Source: Pseudomonadota bacterium (lineage in GTDB: Bacteria; Pseudomonadota; Alphaproteobacteria; Rhizobiales; Xanthobacteraceae). From it: 64,000 nucleotides of DNA. Below the pieces are notes generated by a model that saw nothing but the letters and a program-made list of their open reading frames with translations, made no database searches and was not told the origin of the DNA. This document shows, piece by piece, positions 41,685-51,036 of the stretch. Position 1 is the stretch's first letter. Each line of letters begins with the position of its first letter. Location: the NCBI GenBank assembly GCA_003576765.1, contig QEVP01000005.1:40049-104048 (forward strand). Direction: 5' to 3'. Position numbers and translations under genes: made by a program.

Positions 41685-41761
41685 GTCATGCCCGCGCCCC
41701 CGCCCTACCCTTCCCCGCAAGCGGGGGAGGGATAAAGGGAGGGGCTATGCCCGGCCATGAC
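41685..41761. repeat. Palindromic intergenic repeat with GC hairpin
   Basis: The element begins GTCATG (41685) and ends CATGAC (41756-41761), like that at 23591. Inside it, CCCTTCCCCGC/GCGGGGGAGGG (41708-41718/41721-41731) forms an 11-bp stem with one G-T pair. It lies between convergent lpxXL and potF-like genes and may end transcripts on both sides. Confidence 0.7.
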
Positions 41762-41782
41762 GGTTGAGAACCGTGAAATGCT

Positions 41783-42880
41783 TTACCGCCCCGTCTTCAC
41801 CCGCGTCCACAGCCGGCTGATGGTGCGCTGAATCGCCGGCGGGCGCGCAGTGATGATGAACAGCTTTTTCATCGTCGCCTCATCCGGGTAGATCGCCTTG
41901 TCGTCGATGACCTTCTCCGAGATCAGTTTTTGGCTCGCGAGATTGCCGTTGGCATAGGACAGGAAGTCGGAGTTTTTCGCCGCGACCTCGGGGCGCAACA
42001 GATAGTCGATCAGCGCGTAGGCTTCCTCGACATTCTTGGCGTCGGTCGGGATCGCGAGATTGTCGAAGAACATCTGCGCGCCCTCCTTGGGAATTGCATA
42101 GCCGATCTCGACACCGCCTCCGGCCTCGGCGGCGCGGCGGCGCGCCTGCATAATGTCGCCCGACCAGCCGACCACGAGGCAGATGTCGCCGCCGGCCAGC
42201 GCGCTCAAATATTCCGATGAATGAAACTTGCGCACATACGGCTGCACCTTGCGCACCACGTCGGCCGCCTTTTCAAGGTCCGCCTGCGCCGTCGAGTTCG
42301 GGTCGAGGCCCAGATAGTGCAGCGCCGCCGGCAGGATGTCGTCGGCGGAATCCAGCATCTGCACACCGCAGTCCTTGAACTTCGCAAGGCTTTCAGGATC
42401 GAACACCTGTTTCCACGAGTCGATCCTCGCGCCCGGCCCCAGCATCTTCTCGACCGCCTTGACGTTGTAGCCGATGCCGGTGGTGCCCCACATGTAATTG
42501 ACGGCGTACTGATTGCCCGGATCGTAGACCGCAAGCCGCGCGGCAATTTCCGGCCAGACATGGGTCATGTTCGGCAGCTTGCTCTTGTCGAGTTTTGTCA
42601 CGATATTGGCGGCGATCTGCCGTTGCAGGAAGTATGCGGTCGGCACCACCACGTCGTAGCCGGATTTGCCGGCGAGAAGCCGCGCCTCAAGGGTCTCGTT
42701 GGCGTCGAAGGTGTCGTAGACGACCTTGATGCCGGTTTCCCTGGTGAAGTCGTCGAGCACGCCCGGCGCGATATAGTTCGACCAGTTGTAGAAGTGGACC
42801 ACGCGCTCCTGCGCCTGCGCGGGCGTCATCATGGCAACGGAAAGACCGGCGAGCACCAGGGCAACCAGGCGGGGCTTCAT
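41783..42880 (-). CDS. Polyamine-type ABC transporter substrate-binding protein (PotF-like)
   Basis: A 365-residue periplasmic protein with a 23-residue signal peptide (ending PAQAQ). The mature part starts RVVHFYNWSNYIAPG, the hallmark of PotF/PotD, and GKSGYDVVVPTAYFLQRQI follows. It binds putrescine- or spermidine-type polyamines. No PotGHI genes are nearby. It is the last gene of a run ALDH-rhodanese-aminotransferase-potF on the minus strand. The ATG at 42880 is used; a TTG two codons upstream (42886) has better spacing to AGGAG. Confidence 0.92.
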   Translation of the reverse strand: MKPRLVALVLAGLSVAMMTPAQAQERVVHFYNWSNYIAPGVLDDFTRETGIKVVYDTFDANETLEARLLAGKSGYDVVVPTAYFLQRQIAANIVTKLDKSKLPNMTHVWPEIAARLAVYDPGNQYAVNYMWGTTGIGYNVKAVEKMLGPGARIDSWKQVFDPESLAKFKDCGVQMLDSADDILPAALHYLGLDPNSTAQADLEKAADVVRKVQPYVRKFHSSEYLSALAGGDICLVVGWSGDIMQARRRAAEAGGGVEIGYAIPKEGAQMFFDNLAIPTDAKNVEEAYALIDYLLRPEVAAKNSDFLSYANGNLASQKLISEKVIDDKAIYPDEATMKKLFIITARPPAIQRTISRLWTRVKTGR

Positions 42881-42946
42881 CTCCAATTCGGATTCTCCTC
42901 GATTGGGGACAACGGACTAGGACTGGGACTGCGGCCGAAATCGGGG

Positions 42947-44101
42947 TCAGGCGTGGGCCATGACGGCTGCCAGCCGCTCCAGCGCGGCGTCGAGAGTTGC
43001 GTCCTTCTTGGCGAAGCAGAAACGCACCACCGAGGTCACGGCGTCTTCCTCGTAGAATGCCGATACCGGGATCGCCGCCACCTTGTGCTCGGCAACGATG
43101 CGCTTGCAGAACGCTTCGTCGCTCTCGTTCAGCTTGAGCGGGGCGAGATCGACGTTGAGGAAGTAGGTGCCCTGCGAGTCCAACACGGGGAAGCCGATGC
43201 GGCGCAGGCCCGCGGTCAGGCGGTCGCGGCTGCGCGCCAGCTCTTTCCGCATGCCAAAAAAGTAATCGTCGGGCTTGCCGAGACCGTAAGCGACGCCGAC
43301 CTGCAGGTTCGGCGGCGTGGTGAAGGTGAGGAACTGGTGCGTCTTGGCGACGACGCGCAACAACTCCGGCGCGGCGCAGACGAAACCGATCTTCCAGCCG
43401 GTCAGCGAGAAGATTTTCCCGGCCGAGCCGATCTTGACGGTGCGCTCACGCATCCCGGGAATGGCAATCAGCGGGATGTGCTCGCGGCCGTCGAACACGA
43501 CGTGCTCCCACACCTCGTCGCAGATCGCGACCGCGTCGAACTCCTGGCAGTAGCGCGCCAGCAGTTCGAGATCCTCGCGCGGATAGACCACCGCCGCCGG
43601 ATTGAGCGGATTGTTGAACACGACAAATCGGGTCTTCTTGTTGAAGACGCGGGCCAGCGCCTCGTCGCTCAGCCGCCAGTGCGGCGGCTCGAGCCGCACG
43701 AAACGGGGAATGCCGCCCGCCTGCCGGATCAACGGCACATAGGCGTCGTACATCGGCTGAAACAGCACCACCTCGTCGCCGGGCTCGATCAGGCCGATGA
43801 TCGAACTGGCCAGCGCCTCGGTTGCGCCGGACACCACCAGCACCTCGGCCATGGGATCGAATTCGACGCCGTGCCAGCGCGCGTAATGCGTCGCGATAGC
43901 CTTGCGCAATTCGGGAATCCCCATCATCGACGGGTACTGGTTGTTGCCGTACATCAGGGCATCGGCGGCCGCGCGGCGGATATCCTCCGGCCCCGGGTCG
44001 TCGGGAAAGCCCTGCCCGAGATTGATGGCGTCGTTGTCGCGGGCCGCCTGCGACATCGCCTCGAATACCGTGACCGGCAGATTGGCAAACACTTGTCCCA
44101 T
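42947..44101 (-). CDS. PLP-dependent aminotransferase, class I (KAT/YbdL-type)
   Basis: The 384-residue fold-type I aminotransferase has the PLP lysine at K229 in GSAGKIFSLTGWKIG; the lysine in GWKIG replaces the arginine of aspartate transaminases, typical of kynurenine/methionine aminotransferases. The NNPLNPAA and DEVWEHVVFD motifs bind PLP. The ATG at 44101 begins the conserved part; the frame extends to 44203. It starts 7 bp after the rhodanese gene and probably takes part in the same pathway. Confidence 0.9.
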   Translation of the reverse strand: MGQVFANLPVTVFEAMSQAARDNDAINLGQGFPDDPGPEDIRRAAADALMYGNNQYPSMMGIPELRKAIATHYARWHGVEFDPMAEVLVVSGATEALASSIIGLIEPGDEVVLFQPMYDAYVPLIRQAGGIPRFVRLEPPHWRLSDEALARVFNKKTRFVVFNNPLNPAAVVYPREDLELLARYCQEFDAVAICDEVWEHVVFDGREHIPLIAIPGMRERTVKIGSAGKIFSLTGWKIGFVCAAPELLRVVAKTHQFLTFTTPPNLQVGVAYGLGKPDDYFFGMRKELARSRDRLTAGLRRIGFPVLDSQGTYFLNVDLAPLKLNESDEAFCKRIVAEHKVAAIPVSAFYEEDAVTSVVRFCFAKKDATLDAALERLAAVMAHA

Positions 44102-44108
44102 GCTTCGC

Positions 44109-44504
44109 TCAGCCGCCGTTGCGGGTCGGGCAGCCCGCCCGCTTCCAGGCCAGCATGCCGCCGGCGAGATGCTTGTCGTAAGCGAGCCCCTGCTCCTGCG
44201 CAATCAGCGAAGCGGTCACCGAGCGCTTGCCGGAGCGGCAGGCGAATACCACGTCGCGCCCCTGCGGATCGGGAATGGCGCGCGGGTCGAATGTCGAGAG
44301 CGCGACCGTTGCCGCGTCCGGATAGCTTTCCATCGCCACTTCGTTCGGTTCGCGCACGTCCACCAGGAGATAGCGGCCGGCTCTAACGCCTTCCAGCACC
44401 TCGTTCGGCGTCAGATCATGGACTTGAAACTGCCTGCCGGCCACCCTCGCCTCCGCATCGATGCCCGCGGCAAATTCGCCCCTTACGGGCGGAAAATCAA
44501 GCAC
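44109..44504 (-). CDS. Rhodanese-like sulfurtransferase
   Basis: A 131-residue single-domain rhodanese with the active-site loop CRSGKRS and catalytic C89. The PNEV-LVDVREPNE segment marks the N-terminal half. Single-domain members move sulfane sulfur to cyanide or thiols; the acceptor is unknown. It begins 33 bp after the ALDH stop codon and ends 7 bp before the aminotransferase, in one direction. Confidence 0.88.
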   Translation of the reverse strand: MLDFPPVRGEFAAGIDAEARVAGRQFQVHDLTPNEVLEGVRAGRYLLVDVREPNEVAMESYPDAATVALSTFDPRAIPDPQGRDVVFACRSGKRSVTASLIAQEQGLAYDKHLAGGMLAWKRAGCPTRNGG

Positions 44505-44537
44505 GGCGCGGAGCCGCGGCCGGCTGGAAGGCGCATG

Positions 44538-46076
44538 TTACACGCCGATCCTGGGTACGCGGTGGCGGTCGAGCGCGATCGCGACGCTTTTGTGCTCCAT
44601 GTAGAACTCGAACGAATAGTCGCCGCCATCGCGGCCGATGCCGCTGGCCTTGACCCCGCCAAACGGGGTCGGCAGATGGCGCACGTTCTCCGAGTTGACC
44701 CACACCATGCCGGCCTCGATCCCCTGCGCGACACGGAGGGCGCGGCCGACATCGCCGGTCCAGATATAGGCCGCAAGACCGTAGCGGACATCGTTGGCGA
44801 TGCGCAGCGCATCCGCCTCGTCCTCGAACGGGATCACGGTCAGCACGGGGCCGAAAATCTCCTCCTGCGCGATCCGCATGGAACTGACGGCACCCGTGAA
44901 CAGCGTCGGGCAGACGAAGTTACCCTGCCCGTCGAGCGCACGCTTGCCGCCGGTCGCGATCGTCGCGCCATCCGCCGCGGCGGCGTCGGCATAGCTCAGC
45001 ACCTTCTCGACATGCCGGCTGTGGATCAGCGGGCCGATCTCGGTCGCCGGATCGAGCGGATGGCCGATCTTGATCCTCTCCACCCGCTCCTTCAGCCCGG
45101 CGGTGAATGCGTCGTAGATCGAGCGCTGCACCAGCGCCCGGCTCGACGAGGTGCAGCGCTGCCCGTTGAGGCTGTAGATCATGAACAGCACCGCGTCGCG
45201 GGCGCGGTCGAGATCGGCATCGTCGAACACGACGACCGGATTCTTGCCGCCCAGCTCGAAATGCACGCGCTTCAGCGTCGGGGCACCCTGCGACATGATA
45301 TGGCTGCCGGTGATCGACTCGCCGACGAAGGCGATCGCCTTGATGGCGGGATGCTCCGTCAACGCTTTCCCGGCGCTTTCGCCGAAACCATGCACCAGAT
45401 TGACGATGCCTTTCGGCAAATCGGCGCTCTCGAACACCGCGCTCATGATTTCCGACAGGATCACCGCCGACAGCGGGCTCCACTCCGCCGGCTTGTGCAC
45501 GATGGTGCAGCCGGCCGCGAGCGCCGGCGCGATTTTCCAGGTCGACAGCATGAACGGCGTGTTCCACGGCGTGATGACACCGACGGGGCCGATCGGCTGA
45601 CGGATCGTGTAGTTGAGATGCGTCTCGGTCGGCAGCGACAGGCCGTCATTCGCCGCCGGCGCCTTGTCGGCATAGAAGCGGAAGTTTTCCGCCCCGCGCA
45701 GCGCCGCCTTGGCCATGTAGCGGATCGGCTGTCCGCTATCGACGCTCTCCACCAGCGCGATTTCCTCTGCACGCGCCTCGATGCGGTCGGCGATGGCGTG
45801 CAGCAGCGCGCGCCGCTTTTCGCCCGCGACGTTCTTCCAGACCGCGAACGCCTGTTGGGCTGCGCGCGCGGCCCGATCGATTTCGGCGGCACCGCCGGCG
45901 GCAACATGGCACAGCACCGAATTATCGGTTGGATCGTTGTTCTCGAACGTCTCCGCGCCCGTCACGGCCTCGCCGGCAATGCGGTGCGGCGCCGCAGCGC
46001 CCTTGAAGCGGGCGAGAAACGCTTGCGCCTTACGCAGGTTGTCGCTCAAGGCATCGCTGGCGAGAGGCTTGTTCAT
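44538..46076 (-). CDS. Aldehyde dehydrogenase (HpaE/BetB-like)
   Basis: A 512-residue NAD(P)-dependent aldehyde dehydrogenase with catalytic C308 (NGQRCTSSSR), general base E274 (ELGGKNP) and the cofactor segments TPWNTPFMLSTWKIAPALAAG. By sequence it is closest to 5-carboxymethyl-2-hydroxymuconate semialdehyde or betaine-aldehyde dehydrogenases. With a PotF-like protein and an aminotransferase downstream, oxidation of an aminoaldehyde in polyamine breakdown is a plausible role, but the substrate is not certain. Confidence 0.9.
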   Translation of the reverse strand: MNKPLASDALSDNLRKAQAFLARFKGAAAPHRIAGEAVTGAETFENNDPTDNSVLCHVAAGGAAEIDRAARAAQQAFAVWKNVAGEKRRALLHAIADRIEARAEEIALVESVDSGQPIRYMAKAALRGAENFRFYADKAPAANDGLSLPTETHLNYTIRQPIGPVGVITPWNTPFMLSTWKIAPALAAGCTIVHKPAEWSPLSAVILSEIMSAVFESADLPKGIVNLVHGFGESAGKALTEHPAIKAIAFVGESITGSHIMSQGAPTLKRVHFELGGKNPVVVFDDADLDRARDAVLFMIYSLNGQRCTSSSRALVQRSIYDAFTAGLKERVERIKIGHPLDPATEIGPLIHSRHVEKVLSYADAAAADGATIATGGKRALDGQGNFVCPTLFTGAVSSMRIAQEEIFGPVLTVIPFEDEADALRIANDVRYGLAAYIWTGDVGRALRVAQGIEAGMVWVNSENVRHLPTPFGGVKASGIGRDGGDYSFEFYMEHKSVAIALDRHRVPRIGV

Positions 46077-46182
46077 GTCGCTCTCCTGATGGCTTGCCGC
46101 ATGGCCGGGGCGTCGCTACCCGCATATATTTAACGTGTTAAGTATATTCCGGCAAGCAGGCCATCCGCACCGGTTGACAGGC

Positions 46183-48084
46183 TCAGATCGTCACCTGCGT
46201 GCCGACCTCGACCACCCGGCCGGTCGGAATCTGAAAATACTCGGTCGCATCGTTGGCCGAGCGGCTCAGGATGATGAACAGCCGCGTCTGCCACGCCGCC
46301 ATCGACGACTTTGCCGCCGGCTTCAGCGAGCGGCGCGAGACGTAGAACGACGTGGACATGATGTCGAACTGCCAGCCGAGTTTTCGGGCAATCGCCAGCG
46401 CTTTCGGCACATTGGGCGTTTCCATGAAGCCGTAGCGCAGCCTCACCAGCGAGAACTTGTCGCTGATCCCCTCGATCTTGACCCGGTCGTCGAGATCGAC
46501 GCGCGGGGTGTGCGCCGTCTCGATGGTCAGGATCACGTTGTGCTCGTGCAGCACCTGATTGTGCTTGAGGTTATGCAGAAGCGCGGTTGGCACGAAATCC
46601 GGCTCGCTTGACAGGAACACCGCAGTGCCCTTGACGATGTGCGGCGGCCGTTTCTCCAGGCTCCTGATGAGGTCGCGCAGCGCCACCTCGGTGCGCCGCG
46701 TCTTGATGGTGAGGATCGCCGAGCCGCGCCGCCAGGTCCAGATCACCACCACCATGGCCAGGCCGAACAACAGCGGCACCCAGGCGCCCTCGACCAGCTT
46801 GAGCAGGTTCGCGCCGAAGAACGACAGATCGACCACCACCAGTGGCGCGACGATGGCCGCGGCGATCGCGGCGCGGAAATTCCACACCTTCCACACCACG
46901 AAGAACGCCATGATGCCGTCGGCCACCATGGTCATCGACACCGCGATGCCGTAGGCCGAGGCCAGCCCCGACGAGGTGCGAAACATCAGCACCAGCAGCA
47001 GCACGCCGATCAGCAGGAGCAGGTTGACGCGCGGCAGATAAATCTGCCCGGCATGGGTCTCGGAGGTGTAGCGCACCTCGAAACGCGGCAAGAGGCCGAG
47101 CTGCACCGCCTGGCGGATCAGCGAATAGGCACCGGTGATCACCGCCTGGCTGGCGATCACGGTTGCCGCCGTCGCCAGCACGATCAGCGGCACCAGCAGC
47201 CCTTCGGGCGCCAGACGATAGAACGGGTTCTCGATCGCGGACGGGTGCGTCAGCATCAAGGCGCCCTGCCCGTAGTAATTGATCAAGAGCGCAGGCAGCA
47301 CGAAGCCGAACCAACCGACCTGGATCGGCTTGCGGCCGAAGTGGCCAAGGTCGGCATAGAGCGCTTCACCGCCGGTCACCGCCAGAAACACCGCGCCGAG
47401 CGTAACCAGCCCGATGACGTGGTGGGTCTGGAGGAAGTGCAGCGCGTACCACGGATTGAACGCGGCAATGACCTCGGGCGCGGCGACGATGCTGATGGCG
47501 CCGAGCACGGCAATGGTGGCGAACCACACCACCATCACCGGGCCGAAAAAAGCGGCGACGCGCGCGGTGCCGCGGCTCTGCACCGAGAACAGCGCAATCA
47601 GGATGACGACCGTCAGCGGCACCACATAGTGGTCGAGCGCGGGCGCTGCGATCTTGAGACCCTCGACCGCCGACAGCACCGAGATTGCCGGGGCGATCAT
47701 GGCGTCGCCGATGAACATCGAAGCGCCAAGTACGCCGAGCGCCAGAAGCGGCCACGAGGCACGCCCCATCGCCCGCCGGCCGAGCGCCATCAGCGACAGC
47801 GTGCCGCCCTCGCCGTTGTTGTCGGCGCGCAGCAGCAGCAGCACGTATTTGATGGTGACGACGATCAGGAGCGCCCAGGTGATCAGCGACAGCACGCCCA
47901 GGACGTTAACGGGCGTGGCCGGCCCCTTGTCGACCGCCGCCGTCACCGCCTCGCGGAACGCGTAAAGCGGCGAGGTGCCGATGTCACCGAACACCACGCC
48001 GATGCTGCCGAGCGTCAGGGCCCAAAAGCCCGTTGCCACCGGCGGTTCCGTCGGCGCCTCGGAATGTGTCTCGCTGATCGCCAT
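46183..48084 (-). CDS. kup: Low-affinity potassium transporter Kup
   Basis: A 633-residue membrane protein with about twelve helices followed by a cytoplasmic C-terminal domain. The N-terminal [21 protein letters not shown] is the KUP signature. The ATG at 48082-48084 is chosen ([11 protein letters not shown]) over an upstream extension to 48228. It imports K+ with protons. It lies downstream of motB with a 173-bp gap. Confidence 0.95.
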   Translation of the reverse strand: MAISETHSEAPTEPPVATGFWALTLGSIGVVFGDIGTSPLYAFREAVTAAVDKGPATPVNVLGVLSLITWALLIVVTIKYVLLLLRADNNGEGGTLSLMALGRRAMGRASWPLLALGVLGASMFIGDAMIAPAISVLSAVEGLKIAAPALDHYVVPLTVVILIALFSVQSRGTARVAAFFGPVMVVWFATIAVLGAISIVAAPEVIAAFNPWYALHFLQTHHVIGLVTLGAVFLAVTGGEALYADLGHFGRKPIQVGWFGFVLPALLINYYGQGALMLTHPSAIENPFYRLAPEGLLVPLIVLATAATVIASQAVITGAYSLIRQAVQLGLLPRFEVRYTSETHAGQIYLPRVNLLLLIGVLLLVLMFRTSSGLASAYGIAVSMTMVADGIMAFFVVWKVWNFRAAIAAAIVAPLVVVDLSFFGANLLKLVEGAWVPLLFGLAMVVVIWTWRRGSAILTIKTRRTEVALRDLIRSLEKRPPHIVKGTAVFLSSEPDFVPTALLHNLKHNQVLHEHNVILTIETAHTPRVDLDDRVKIEGISDKFSLVRLRYGFMETPNVPKALAIARKLGWQFDIMSTSFYVSRRSLKPAAKSSMAAWQTRLFIILSRSANDATEYFQIPTGRVVEVGTQVTI

Positions 48085-48257
48085 GACCGAGAAAACGCTC
48101 TCGCCCTGTTCCCCTGCAACGCCCTCCGGACGGACCGGTCGAAAGCGTTCGGCGGCGCGGCTTACAGGATTTGCCGGCAAAGAACCACTCTTGACATGCG
48201 CGATGGTTCCCGCTCGGCAACCCGGCACCGGCGCGCTGTCAGCAAAAACGGGGGCGG

Positions 48258-49088
48258 CTAAGGCTTGAGGTTCGGCGGCAGCGGCGGGTCTTCCCGCATC
48301 AAGGTGATGGTCACCCGGCGATTGGCGGCGATCGACGGATCGTCCGGGAACAACGGCTGGCCATCACCCTTGCCGACCACCGAGAAGATATGGCTCGCTG
48401 GCAGCCCCTCCTGCTGCAAAATCTGCCGCACCGCGTTGGCACGGTCGCTCGACAGGTCGAAGGCATCGTAGTTCCAGCGCGGCGGCGCGTAACCGGCCGA
48501 GGTGTGGCCGGTGATCGCCACGCGCAACGGCGTCGCCCGCAGCGGCGCCGCGATACGGCGAAGCACGGTGCGCAGCCGCTCGTACGGCTCCTTGGCGCCG
48601 GCGGCGAACATCGCGCGCCCTTCCTGGTCCATGATCTCGATATTGAGCCCCTGCTCGGTCTCGGTGAACATGATCTGCTTGGAGATTTCCGTAAGCTCCG
48701 GCAGATCCTGCAACGCCTGCCGCAGCGAGGCGGAGGCCAGCGCGAATTCGCGATCCTTCGGCAGCCGCGCCCCGGAGATGCGGTCGCGGTCCATCTGGTC
48801 CGGGGTCGGCGTGTTCGACGCTTCCTCCGGCGGAATATGCGCGGAATTTTTCAATTTCGGCCGCGTCGGCAGGCCATCGGATTCGATGATGCCGGAGTAG
48901 CGCGCCTCGTGTTGGACGCCGAAGGCGTCGCGCATCGAGCCGGCGACGATCTTGAGCTTTTGCGCATCCTGCGTCGAGAACGCCACCAGCATGACGAAAA
49001 ACGAGACCAGAAGCCCCATCAGGTCGGCGAAGGTCACGAACCAGCCGTGCCCTCCCCCGTGCGCTTCGCCGCGTTTTTTCTTCGCCAT
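48258..49088 (-). CDS. MotB/OmpA-type flagellar stator or related protein
   Basis: A 276-residue protein with one membrane helix (about residues 19-37) in which D22 ([15 protein letters not shown]) occupies the place of the proton-binding aspartate in MotB. A C-terminal OmpA-like peptidoglycan-binding domain follows ([12 protein letters not shown]..., [12 protein letters not shown]). The protein is downstream of a MotA-type gene, from which it is separated by 26 bp. No flagellar genes are nearby, so the pair could power a non-flagellar system. Confidence 0.87.
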   Translation of the reverse strand: MAKKKRGEAHGGGHGWFVTFADLMGLLVSFFVMLVAFSTQDAQKLKIVAGSMRDAFGVQHEARYSGIIESDGLPTRPKLKNSAHIPPEEASNTPTPDQMDRDRISGARLPKDREFALASASLRQALQDLPELTEISKQIMFTETEQGLNIEIMDQEGRAMFAAGAKEPYERLRTVLRRIAAPLRATPLRVAITGHTSAGYAPPRWNYDAFDLSSDRANAVRQILQQEGLPASHIFSVVGKGDGQPLFPDDPSIAANRRVTITLMREDPPLPPNLKP

Positions 49089-49114
49089 GATCTCTGTCGC
49101 CAGCGCGCCGCCGG

Positions 49115-49888
49115 TCAGGCGGCAACCGCCTCGGCGTCCTCGTGGCGGTGCTTTTCGGGCAGATAGGCGAGCAGCATCTCGCGCACCAGCGCCGGGCTTT
49201 TGGAATCGCGGATCATGGTGATGCCGTCGATGATCAGCGTGCGGTTGGTTTCCTCGTCGAGCAGCTTGCCGTGCAGCTTGTCGGCGATCGGCAGGCAGAA
49301 CAGGTTGGCGATCGCAGCGCCGTAAAGGGTCGCAAGCAGCGCCGTCGCCATGAACGGCCCGAGCTTGGAGGGATCGGTCATGTTGGCGAACATCTGCACC
49401 ATGCCGACCAGCGTGCCGACCATGCCGAAGGCCGGCGCGCAGTCGCCGATGGCGCGGTAGATCTTGCCGCCCTCATCGAGGTGCATCAGGAAATTGTCGC
49501 GGTCGCGCTCGAGATTGTCGCGGATGAAATCCATGTCGTAGCCGTCGGCGACGAAGCGGATGCCCTTGGCGAGGAACGGATCGGCCGTCTCGACCTTCTC
49601 CAGCCCGAGCGGCCCCTGCTTGCGGGCGATCTCGGCGACGCGCGCCAGTTCGTCGACGAGGTCGCGCGCCGACAGCCGGCTCATGGTGAACACGTAGCGC
49701 ATGCCGAGCGGCATGCCGTGAAGCATCGAGCTTAAGGGAAACCGGATCAGGGTCGCCGCAATCGAGCCGCCGAACACGATGACCGCCGCATGGCTCGACA
49801 CGAACATTGTGAGGTCGCCGCCCCACAGCATCATGATGACGAGAATGCCTGTGCCGGCGATCAGGCCGATCCCAGTGGTGACATCCAT
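49115..49888 (-). CDS. MotA/PomA-type proton or sodium channel subunit
   Basis: A 257-residue MotA-family protein with four membrane helices, a 90-residue cytoplasmic loop and the conserved GDCAPAFGMVGTLVGMVQMFANM segment in helix 3. It has the short PomA/MotP-like form (no long N-terminal extension). Together with the downstream MotB-like gene it would make a stator complex, coupling ion flow to torque or other mechanical work. Confidence 0.88.
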   Translation of the reverse strand: MDVTTGIGLIAGTGILVIMMLWGGDLTMFVSSHAAVIVFGGSIAATLIRFPLSSMLHGMPLGMRYVFTMSRLSARDLVDELARVAEIARKQGPLGLEKVETADPFLAKGIRFVADGYDMDFIRDNLERDRDNFLMHLDEGGKIYRAIGDCAPAFGMVGTLVGMVQMFANMTDPSKLGPFMATALLATLYGAAIANLFCLPIADKLHGKLLDEETNRTLIIDGITMIRDSKSPALVREMLLAYLPEKHRHEDAEAVAA

Positions 49889-50244
49889 CGGCTACTCCAA
49901 CGCGTTCGCGTATACCGACCTGCCCGTACTGGGCGGCCACGCCCCCGGTGAGCGGCGCCCGGCGACCGTAACGGCCGCGCCATTAAATTCGCGTTACCGG
50001 GAACCCGGCGGTGTGCCTCGGCCTCTCACCTCAATGTGATGGAACTTCCGGGCAGTGATGCGCACCCACCACAGTCGGCGCGATTCCTGTCACCATATTT
50101 CCACGAGGCAACCAAACTCCGATCACGGTGTTTCAGCATCAAGGCCATGGGCATCGAGGCTATGGGCATCGAGGTCGGCACATGGCGGCCGTTGCGGCGG
50201 CGCATCGCGACGCTCCCGGCAACCCACACGGACGAGGAAAGACG
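49889..50244. other. 356-bp divergent gap between the motA-like and omp genes
   Basis: The gap contains a tandem duplication of ATGGGCATCGAGG (50147-50159 and 50162-50174, period 15) in front of the omp gene and presumably holds both promoters. No reading frame with coding character spans it apart from the extension upstream of the omp ATG, and I see no RNA gene. Confidence 0.45.
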
Positions 50245-50967
50245 ATGAACAAAACCTTAACCGGAAGCGTTCTCAGCGCCGCCCTGCTTGCGGCTTTGGT
50301 GCTGCCGGCGGGCGCCGCCGACCTGCGGCCGCGGCCCGTGACCAAGGCGCCGCCGCCGGTCCCGACCCCGATGGCGCAGGTCTACAACTGGACCGGCTTC
50401 TATATCGGCGGCCATGTCGGCGGAGCGTTCACAGGCGACAACAGCCTGGCCGGCAGCGACGGCCGCTTCCTCGGCGGCGTCCAGCTCGGCGCCGACTACC
50501 AGTTCAATTCGAACTGGGTGCTGGGCATCGAGGCGCAGTACGGCTGGCTGACCAACGGCAACGGCGGCGTCGCCTTCCCGGTTGGCGGCATCGCGTCGCA
50601 GGAGCCGCGCGGCATCGGCTCGGTCACCGGCCGGTTCGGCTACGCCTGGGGGCCGACGCTCGCCTACGTCAAGGGCGGCTACGCGTTTGCGGACAACCAC
50701 ACCAGCGTGACGGTGGCGGGCGTGCCGCAGGCGTTTATGGCTGACGGCGGCAAGGACGGCTGGACCGTCGGCGCCGGCCTCGAATACATGTTCGCGCCCA
50801 ACTGGTCGGCCAAGGTCGAGTATCAGTACTACGACTTCGGCAACACCACCTTCAGCGCGGGACCGCCGGCGCTGGTCGGCACGAGCTTCCGCAATGACGT
50901 CCACACGGTGAAGGCCGGTCTCAACTACCGCTTCAACTGGGGCGGGCCGGAAGTGCCGCGCTATTAG
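50245..50967 (+). CDS. Outer membrane beta-barrel protein, Omp25/31 family
   Basis: The 240-residue product has a signal peptide of 24 residues (cleavage after AGA-ADLRP), then the conserved YNWTGFYIGGHVGGAF start of the Omp25/Omp31 barrel. A terminal YRFNW motif lies near the C-terminus, as in eight-stranded barrels. These are abundant outer-membrane proteins in Hyphomicrobiales. The ATG at 50245 follows GAGGAAAG. A strong terminator follows. Confidence 0.93.
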   Translation: MNKTLTGSVLSAALLAALVLPAGAADLRPRPVTKAPPPVPTPMAQVYNWTGFYIGGHVGGAFTGDNSLAGSDGRFLGGVQLGADYQFNSNWVLGIEAQYGWLTNGNGGVAFPVGGIASQEPRGIGSVTGRFGYAWGPTLAYVKGGYAFADNHTSVTVAGVPQAFMADGGKDGWTVGAGLEYMFAPNWSAKVEYQYYDFGNTTFSAGPPALVGTSFRNDVHTVKAGLNYRFNWGGPEVPRY

Positions 50968-50984
50968 GAACGTCCACCTCAGAC

Positions 50985-51017
50985 AAAAAGGCCGGCGTTC
51001 CGCCGGCCTTTTTTTTT
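50985..51017 (+). terminator. Intrinsic terminator after the omp gene
   Basis: The 13-bp perfect stem AAAAAGGCCGGCG/CGCCGGCCTTTTT with a TTC loop is followed by four more T residues. It ends the omp transcript and, with the A-run on the other side, may also stop pssA transcripts arriving from the right. Confidence 0.92.
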
Positions 51018-51036
51018 GCGTTGATTGCGCGCCGAT

